Shown: positions 58,776 to 64,000 of the stretch, piece by piece
Layout of the letters: every line of letters starts with the position of its first letter
How positions within the stretch are numbered: the stretch's first letter is position 1
Assembly: GCF_052044135.1 (NCBI RefSeq)
Contig: NZ_JBQDYF010000018.1
Coordinates: forward strand, 3,127 to 67,126
Direction: 5' to 3'
DNA: 64,000 nucleotides
Source of the DNA: Salinisphaera sp052044135
GTDB lineage: Bacteria; Pseudomonadota; Gammaproteobacteria; Nevskiales; Salinisphaeraceae
The notes under the pieces: generated by a model
The model's database searches: none
What the model saw: only the letters and a program-made list of their open reading frames with translations
Told to the model about the DNA's origin: nothing
Translations under genes and position numbers: made by a program

Positions 58776-61583
58776 ATGATCGGAATCTATGTGAAACGAC
58801 ACTTGTTCGGGGACGTCGCAAAAGTTGCCGCCTATGGCACGCTGACGACGTTTTGCGTGGCGGTACCGTTTGCTTACGGTAGTACCAATAAAGAAAATGC
58901 TACGCACGCGCTGCCTGCTAAAATCAAGACGCCTGTTTCAGCGGGCTCTAAGATCAATATTGGTTCACCGGTAACTCTTGGTCAGATTACAGTTACAGGA
59001 GAGCAATCAGCCGCAGTCGAAACTCGTAAAAAAGAGGAGAGTGCGCCTAACATCGTATCGATTCGGTCGGCAAAGCAAATCCGTAAACTTCCCGACGTAA
59101 ACGCAGCCGAAGCCCTATCGAGAATGCCGGGCGTCACCCTGGAGGAGGACAGCGGATCCGGACGATACGTTCACATCCGCGGCCTTTCCGCTGATTTAAG
59201 CAGTGTGACGTTCAAGGGAATCCAGTTACCGCCTACGAATCCGGCTTCCCCGGCAGGCGGTGGGAGAGCGGTCGCCCTCGATACGATTCCTTCCGGGCTT
59301 ATCGGCTCCTTGTCGGTTACTAAAACCAATATGCCGGACCAGGACGCTGAAGCATTGGGCGGCACCATTGAGATTACGCCCAAGTCGATACCGGCCAGCC
59401 AAGACTACATCCTGCAGGGACACATCGGTAGCGGCGACCAATTATGGAGCGGCACACCCATCTATTCGGCTGGTGCAACGGCTGGTAAACGATTCGCCCT
59501 GCACACTACGAAAGGGCAGAGTAAATACACGCGAAAGCCATTCAGTGTGGTCGGCACCGTCAACTATCATGCCGATAAACGTAGTTTTCCAGATCACGAA
59601 TCCGATTTTCAGGATAGTAACGGCGTGCCGCGGAATGCGTGGATCGATCTGTCACAGAGGAACTACCGTTACCACCGTAAGATGCTCGGTTTTGGCGGGG
59701 AGCTCGCTTACGATCCCAGCGATAACAGCCACTATTATATAGACTACTTCAATAGTGGTTATACAGAAACCGCGAACAAAAACGAACTGTTTCTCGGGAA
59801 TCTGGATAACCATCTCGGCATCGTCAACCCCGCTACCGGGGCCCCGTATCCAGCCTTCGCGCCGGACCCGAATAACCCGAACGGCATTCTGGCGCCAGCC
59901 GCGCAGTATCGACTTTATCGCGCCCACTATGTCACTAAAATCAATACTCAGCTGGTTACATTCGGTGGTAAAAACCACTTTAAAAACTTGTCAGTTAATT
60001 ACCATGGTGCTTATACGCAAGGCGTATTTAACGATCCATGGCACGATGCCTATTCGGGTACGTTTACCCAGTCCAATCCGGCAACTCTAACGTACGACAA
60101 CACCACTAGGCCGTCCTATCCTTCGTATAGCGTGTTGAGCGGGCCGGTTCCAACGGACATTCGCGGTTATACGCTGAGTAGCCTGAATAGAACCGGCAGT
60201 TTGACGAAGACAGGCATATGGTCTGGAGCTGTCAATTTTTCCTTGCCTATGAACCTGTTTACGCAAAGCGATGCGGAGAAACTCAAGTTCGGGTTGAAGA
60301 CACGGTTAGAGAATAGGCTGAATAAATCAACGGGTCCGACGTTCTCTAGCGTCGGTGACATGCCGTTGAGTGACGCATTCACCCATAAATACATCAGCTT
60401 ATATGACGGGCGCTACATAAATCCCGGCGTTAACCTGAATAAAATCATTAATTACTACAATACGCATTTGAGTCAGTTCAAGGTTGACCGGGCGGCGACG
60501 CGTCAAAACCATGCGGCTGCTTATTCGAATGATAACGAGAATGTTTACGCGGGTTATATGCAGTATCAGGCCAAGTTCGGTAAACTTGGCGTTCTTGCAG
60601 GTATGCGCCTGGAGGCAACGAATGCGACGTATCGGGCAAATAGCCTCACTACGCGGTCGGACGGGTCGGTGGCGATTACTGCAAATAAAAAAACAGCCAG
60701 TTATTTTGATTATTTCCCGACCTTTCAACTCCGTTACGCTTTTACGCCTAAGCTAATCGGGCGATTCGTTTACTCGTCGGCAATTGGGCGGCCCGGGTTT
60801 ACCCAAGTGACTGCATCGGAGTCGTTAAATCCGGCGTCGGGTACGATAAGCCGGGGGAATCCGAACTTGAAACCAACAACCGACGACGCGTTCGACTTGT
60901 CCCTGTCCTACTACTTGCCGCAGGGCGGTGTCGTCTCGATTAACCCCTTCGATAAAGAGCTGCACAATTATATTGTCAATACGACCCAGAACGGTGTTGT
61001 TTTGCCAAACTCCGGCAGGTATGCCGGGTTCGCTGGGCCGGCATCTATTCAGTCTTATAAGAATATCAGTTCAGCACGCGTTTATGGTGTCGAGCTTGAT
61101 TACCAGCAGCAGTTCAGATTCCTGCCGGGACCGCTGGCGGGTCTGGGTGCGATGTTTAATTACACCTATGCCCATTCATCCGGGGAAATTCATGCGCACC
61201 ACTCGGGCAGCCTGCCGGAGACCTCTAAACATACGTTAAATGCGGGCATGTTTTATGATAAAGGCCGGTTCGGCTTGAATTTGGCGATGCAATATAGAAG
61301 CAAGGACATCTTTGGCGTCGGTAGCTCCCGACGTACCGATGTCTATGCACAGCCGCGCTTAACTCTTAATCTTGGCAGTCACTATCAGTTCCGGCACCAC
61401 TGGCAAGTTTACTTCGACGCGAAGAACTTGCTTAATACGCCGCTAACCTTCACGGAAGGACCGAATAGTAGTCGCATAATCCAACGCGAGTACTACGGGG
61501 CGACCGTGATGGGCGGTGTCCGATTTAACTTCGGGGGTGCCGGTAGCTACGCTGGTGGGGCAGATCGAGCGAATCGTTCCTGA
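58776..61583 (+). CDS. TonB-dependent outer-membrane receptor (TIGR01782-like)
   Basis: A 935-aa receptor. An N-terminal export segment (LTTFCVAVPFAYG region) is followed by a plug domain (about 80-205: IRKLPDVNAAEALSRMPGVT, YVHIRGLSADLSSVTFKGIQ, ALGGTIEITPKS) and a 22-strand-type barrel. Barrel landmarks include GRFVYSSAIGRPGFTQ, GNPNLKPTTDDAFDLSLSYY and YFDAKNLLNTPLTF. The last barrel strand ends GGVRFNF but 16 residues follow (GGAGSYAGGADRANRS), unusual for the terminal Phe recognised by BAM. Codon use is much less GC-rich than in neighbours, indicating transfer. The substrate is unknown; the Pho box and nearby phosphoesterase suggest a phosphorylated compound. ATG 58776 is preferred over GTG 58773. 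Confidence 0.9.
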   Translation: MIGIYVKRHLFGDVAKVAAYGTLTTFCVAVPFAYGSTNKENATHALPAKIKTPVSAGSKINIGSPVTLGQITVTGEQSAAVETRKKEESAPNIVSIRSAKQIRKLPDVNAAEALSRMPGVTLEEDSGSGRYVHIRGLSADLSSVTFKGIQLPPTNPASPAGGGRAVALDTIPSGLIGSLSVTKTNMPDQDAEALGGTIEITPKSIPASQDYILQGHIGSGDQLWSGTPIYSAGATAGKRFALHTTKGQSKYTRKPFSVVGTVNYHADKRSFPDHESDFQDSNGVPRNAWIDLSQRNYRYHRKMLGFGGELAYDPSDNSHYYIDYFNSGYTETANKNELFLGNLDNHLGIVNPATGAPYPAFAPDPNNPNGILAPAAQYRLYRAHYVTKINTQLVTFGGKNHFKNLSVNYHGAYTQGVFNDPWHDAYSGTFTQSNPATLTYDNTTRPSYPSYSVLSGPVPTDIRGYTLSSLNRTGSLTKTGIWSGAVNFSLPMNLFTQSDAEKLKFGLKTRLENRLNKSTGPTFSSVGDMPLSDAFTHKYISLYDGRYINPGVNLNKIINYYNTHLSQFKVDRAATRQNHAAAYSNDNENVYAGYMQYQAKFGKLGVLAGMRLEATNATYRANSLTTRSDGSVAITANKKTASYFDYFPTFQLRYAFTPKLIGRFVYSSAIGRPGFTQVTASESLNPASGTISRGNPNLKPTTDDAFDLSLSYYLPQGGVVSINPFDKELHNYIVNTTQNGVVLPNSGRYAGFAGPASIQSYKNISSARVYGVELDYQQQFRFLPGPLAGLGAMFNYTYAHSSGEIHAHHSGSLPETSKHTLNAGMFYDKGRFGLNLAMQYRSKDIFGVGSSRRTDVYAQPRLTLNLGSHYQFRHHWQVYFDAKNLLNTPLTFTEGPNSSRIIQREYYGATVMGGVRFNFGGAGSYAGGADRANRS

Positions 61584-61591
61584 TGAGTCAT

Positions 61592-61625
61592 GGGTTTGGC
61601 GCGACGCGATGGTCGCGTCAAACCC
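61592..61625 (+). terminator. Long stem-loop after the TonB-receptor gene
   Basis: GGGTTTGGCGCGAC pairs with GTCGCGTCAAACCC (14 bp including one G-T pair) around a 6-nt loop, 8 nt after the stop. The following AACTTTGAC lacks a strong T-run, but the stem is strong enough to be a 3' boundary. Confidence 0.6.
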
Positions 61626-61664
61626 AACTTTGACATGACTTGACGCTCGACGACAGCAGCCTTT

Positions 61665-62102
61665 TCACTGGTATGTCGTGCGCTGGTCTGTGCTCACGCA
61701 GCCCTCGAAGCGATGCCGGCGATGATGTCTTCGCCGTACCAGGGGCAGCGTTTTGTAAGCGCTTGCCGGGCGCGCGGCATCGATCGACCGGACCGGGGTT
61801 TGGCGATCTGGGACGTTAATCATACGTTCCGGTCCGCTCAGGATTGCGGTTGTCTGAGCGGTTTCCCATTCGACCATGTCGGCATAAACGGTCGTTTCAT
61901 TCGTGGGTTCGCCGACGGCGTCTGCAACCGTGATGGCGATGTGCGGGCGCGGCATCGCGATCACCGGCGGGTTGGTGGGAAACGACGCCATAGAGCGCGA
62001 AGCCGAAGCGATCACCATGGACGATGCCCAAGGCTTCGGTATGACTCGAGATGCTGCCCAATGTGGACTTGCTGTCACATGGGTGAAATTCAGATCGTCC
62101 AA
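61665..62102 (-). CDS. Unassigned minus-strand frame, possibly a decayed gene
   Basis: A 145-residue frame fills most of the 604-nt gap between the receptor and the phosphoesterase. It starts MDDLNFTHVTASPHWAASRV and contains RPHIAITVADAVGEPTNETT, then turns into an arginine/histidine-rich tail (LVRRRHHRRHR). In a second minus-strand frame the same 3' DNA reads CPWYGEDIIAGIASRAA and stops, which looks more protein-like. One or more frameshifts in an old gene would explain this. I do not recognise the family, and there is no clear ribosome site. Confidence 0.25.
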   Translation of the reverse strand: MDDLNFTHVTASPHWAASRVIPKPWASSMVIASASRSMASFPTNPPVIAMPRPHIAITVADAVGEPTNETTVYADMVEWETAQTTAILSGPERMINVPDRQTPVRSIDAARPASAYKTLPLVRRRHHRRHRFEGCVSTDQRTTYQ

Positions 62103-62187
62103 GTTGGGGTAGCGACCCGATTCGGACCCGGCATCCGCCGTGGACGGTTGCTCCGGTTTTTTTTCAGCAGATTAGAGAGGCGTGGTC

Positions 62188-63741
62188 ATGGATCGTAGGC
62201 GTTTTCTTCAAACGGCCGCCGCCGGTAGCGGCTTGGCAGTGTTCGGGAGCTCGGGTATTTTGCGACTCGCGCAGGCGCAGGATCACAAGAAACCGGATAT
62301 CGCAGGTCTGCGCGATAACATCGATCACATTATTGTCATCTATCAGGAAAATCGAAGTTTCGATCACTATTTCGGAACCTATCAAAACCCGAAAGGCGGG
62401 GCCGTAGCCAACCTGCTCAATGCCGAGGGCAAGCTCGATTCGCGGTTCACGGGCCTGCAGAAGAATCCGGCCGGTATGGCATATCAATACTTGCCGGTAC
62501 CCGACGATATCCCGGGCTTCCAGGGCGCGCAGTTGACCAATCAGCCGTTTCACATGGCCCCTTATGTGCCGGCGACGCATAACGTGCCGTGGGATCCAGA
62601 GCATCACTTCTACCGCATGTACGCGGAGGTGGATGGTGGTCGCATGGATCAGTTTGTCGCCTTGGCGCTGTCCCGCCATCACAAGCCGTTCGACCATATG
62701 GCCTCAGGGCATATCGATGCCACGCGCCTGACCTTCAAGGAGTCCAAGCCGTCCGGGGCGGTACTGGGTTTTTATCAGCGCGAGGACATTCCAGATTACC
62801 ACAAGTTGGCCGACAACTACGTCCTGTTCGACCACTTCTTCCAGGCCATGTCGGGTGGCTCGACAGGCAATGCGCTGTACCTCGCCGCGGGCCGTTCGGC
62901 GCACTGGAAAGAGGTGCCGACGAAATACCAGGGCAGCCTACGGCCGCCGTTCTTCGATCTGCCCTATGACGAAAATGGTGTGCTGATCAACGATTTGCCG
63001 CCTGTGCTGGGACCGACCGAGGTATCGCCGGGAAAGCTGAAGATTGCGCCGCCGCCCGAGGAGCAGACTTATGCCAACATCGGCGACCGTCTGAACGACG
63101 CGAATGTTTCCTGGGCCTGGTACAACGACGGCTGGAATGCGGTCAAGAACTGGGCGATGAAGCGTGCCGATGGCAAGGGCGATGGCTCGATGATCGTCGA
63201 CAGCCTTTATACCTACGAACCGCACCACAATCCGTTCCAGTATTATCCGAGCTGGTTCGACAACGTTCGGGCCGGTCGTATGCGCGACACCGAAGATTTC
63301 TTTGCCGATGTCAAGAAGGGCGAATTGCCGGGGGTGTCGTTTCTCAAGGCTACCGCCGAGAACGACGAACATCCGGCCGACTCGGCACCGCAGTGGGGCA
63401 TGAACTGGGTCATGAACCTGCTGAGGGCCGTGGGCGACAGCCCCCTGTGGGACAAGACGGCGGTCGTCATCACGTATGACGAAGGCGGTGGCCTGTGGGA
63501 TCATATGGCCCCGCCGCGGCCGGACGCCTACGGTTGCGGTACGCGAATTCCGGCGCTGGTGGTCAGCCCCTATGCCAAGCCGGGCCATGTGGATCACCAT
63601 GTCGCGGATACGACCTCCGTGCTCGCTTTTATCGAGACGCGTTTCAAGCTCGATGCGATGAGTTCGCGCGATGCCAATGCGTACAACCTGATGCACGCAT
63701 TCGATTTCAGCCAATCCCCGCGGCCGCCGAAATTCCTCTGA
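62188..63741 (+). CDS. Tat-exported phosphoesterase (phospholipase C/AcpA-like)
   Basis: A 517-aa member of the phosphoesterase family PF04185, which includes phospholipases C and the acid phosphatase AcpA. The N-terminus MDRRRFLQTAAAGSGLAVFG is a twin-arginine signal. The metal/active-site motif IYQENRSFDHYFGTY, then GGSTGNALYLAAG, SAPQWGMNWVMN and ITYDEGGGLWDHMAPP, support the assignment. It probably releases phosphate or headgroups from organophosphates in the periplasm. GAGAGG is 7 nt before ATG 62188; GTG 62182 is an alternative. Its GC content is higher than that of the TonB receptor. Confidence 0.9.
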   Translation: MDRRRFLQTAAAGSGLAVFGSSGILRLAQAQDHKKPDIAGLRDNIDHIIVIYQENRSFDHYFGTYQNPKGGAVANLLNAEGKLDSRFTGLQKNPAGMAYQYLPVPDDIPGFQGAQLTNQPFHMAPYVPATHNVPWDPEHHFYRMYAEVDGGRMDQFVALALSRHHKPFDHMASGHIDATRLTFKESKPSGAVLGFYQREDIPDYHKLADNYVLFDHFFQAMSGGSTGNALYLAAGRSAHWKEVPTKYQGSLRPPFFDLPYDENGVLINDLPPVLGPTEVSPGKLKIAPPPEEQTYANIGDRLNDANVSWAWYNDGWNAVKNWAMKRADGKGDGSMIVDSLYTYEPHHNPFQYYPSWFDNVRAGRMRDTEDFFADVKKGELPGVSFLKATAENDEHPADSAPQWGMNWVMNLLRAVGDSPLWDKTAVVITYDEGGGLWDHMAPPRPDAYGCGTRIPALVVSPYAKPGHVDHHVADTTSVLAFIETRFKLDAMSSRDANAYNLMHAFDFSQSPRPPKFL

Positions 63742-63846
63742 GCGGTTGACAGATACGGCCCGCGATCCGGCACCCACGGGCGGTCTTGTTGACACCCGTG
63801 TGGCGGCGTTCGCCCACGGGCTATGATGATCTTGCCCCGCTATGGA

Positions 63847-63876
63847 CTGTCCGTAAGCCGATCGGTTTGCGGACAG
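63847..63876. terminator. Stem-loop after the phosphoesterase gene
   Basis: CTGTCCG pairs with CGGACAG, and the stem continues through wobble pairs to a GATC loop; the weak tail CCTTATT follows. It lies 105 nt after the stop codon. The sequence between 63742 and 63846 holds nothing else recognisable. Confidence 0.4.
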
Positions 63877-63881
63877 CCTTA

Positions 63882-64000
63882 TTAATCCGGCATCAAAATG
63901 GCTGACTTCGTCCGCTGTTTTCAACGCCTTCGAAAATAAAAGCCAGCGCCTGTCCGTCTTTTATTTTCAAAGGCTTCGCGGCCAATGGCCGCGGCGAGCA
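63882..64000. repeat. Dispersed 119-nt palindromic repeat, copy 2
   Basis: Gap-free match to 34953-35071 with 12 substitutions by hand count. Most substitutions fall outside the AAAATAAAAG...CTTTTATTTT stem core. The copy runs off the right edge of the window, so its true length is unknown. Confidence 0.88.

Noticed and set aside
62072..62089. A second Pho box upstream of the phosphoesterase
   Set aside because: CTGTCAC at 62072 has no convincing second half at the required 11-nt spacing (GTGAAAT matches only 4 of 7), so I do not claim it.
62938..63924. A 328-residue minus-strand frame beginning inside the 119-nt repeat
   Set aside because: It is antisense to the phosphoesterase gene; the start lies in a palindromic repeat and no motif is recognisable.

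Overview
This 64-kb window looks like chromosome from a GC-rich (roughly 60-65% by eye) gammaproteobacterium outside the Enterobacterales. The clues are local orders shared with Pseudomonas/Halomonas/Nevskiales-type genomes: prmA-fis-purH, proC-yggT-metX-metW, mreBCD-mrdA-rodA-mltB-rlpA-dacA-ybeD-lipB, a Mla phospholipid-transport operon and a DUF1820 protein. No plasmid, phage or CRISPR locus is visible. The genus is not determinable from the window; a Salinisphaera-like halophile would fit but is only a guess.

Layout. 1-1700: tail of an unrecognised gene, a clean terminator, then a gene-free array of about four 378-bp tandem units carrying inverted repeats. 1.7-9.2 kb: mltF, tRNA-Ser(CGA), DUF1820 protein, an MBL-fold hydrolase overlapping purL, and a PEBP-like protein. 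9.2-11.2 kb: acetoacetyl-CoA synthetase. 11.3-24.5 kb (minus strand): a nearly gap-free run from mreB to mlaB. It joins the rod-shape/elongasome genes, peptidoglycan-trimming enzymes, lipoate attachment (lipB) and the mlaFEDCB lipid-asymmetry system; many stop/start pairs overlap by 4 nt. 24.8-28.0 kb: gatCAB, divergent from mreB. 28.3-38.6 kb: a sugar or sugar-acid module made of an SMP-30 lactonase, a two-permease ABC transporter resembling YtfQRT-YjfF, a FadR-type GntR regulator, an altronate-dehydratase-family enzyme and an SDR dehydrogenase. 38.6-48.7 kb: housekeeping genes (purH, fis, prmA, accC, accB, dsbD, cutA, a 1-Cys peroxiredoxin, ilvD). 48.7-54.3 kb: small membrane/stress proteins, tatD, an SH3-domain membrane protein, and an antiporter/hydrolase/TerB-like trio. 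54.4-57.6 kb: metW, metX, yggT, proC. 57.6-64 kb: a lower-GC accessory stretch with an IS5-family transposase remnant, a TonB-dependent receptor behind a candidate Pho box, an unassigned region, and a Tat-exported phosphoesterase.

The most unusual content is non-coding. A 280-bp nested inverted-repeat element runs from the stop codon of one ABC permease gene to the presumed ribosome-binding site of the next. The 378-bp tandem array alternates near-identical and divergent blocks. A 119-bp palindromic repeat occurs at 34953 and again at the right edge (about 90% identical by hand count). A perfect 8-bp inverted repeat overlaps the promoter of the altronate-dehydratase-like gene.

No complete novel protein system is evident. 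The best candidates for new biology are the intercistronic element and a possible phosphate-scavenging receptor/phosphoesterase island. All assignments come from reading sequence and family knowledge; no database search was run.
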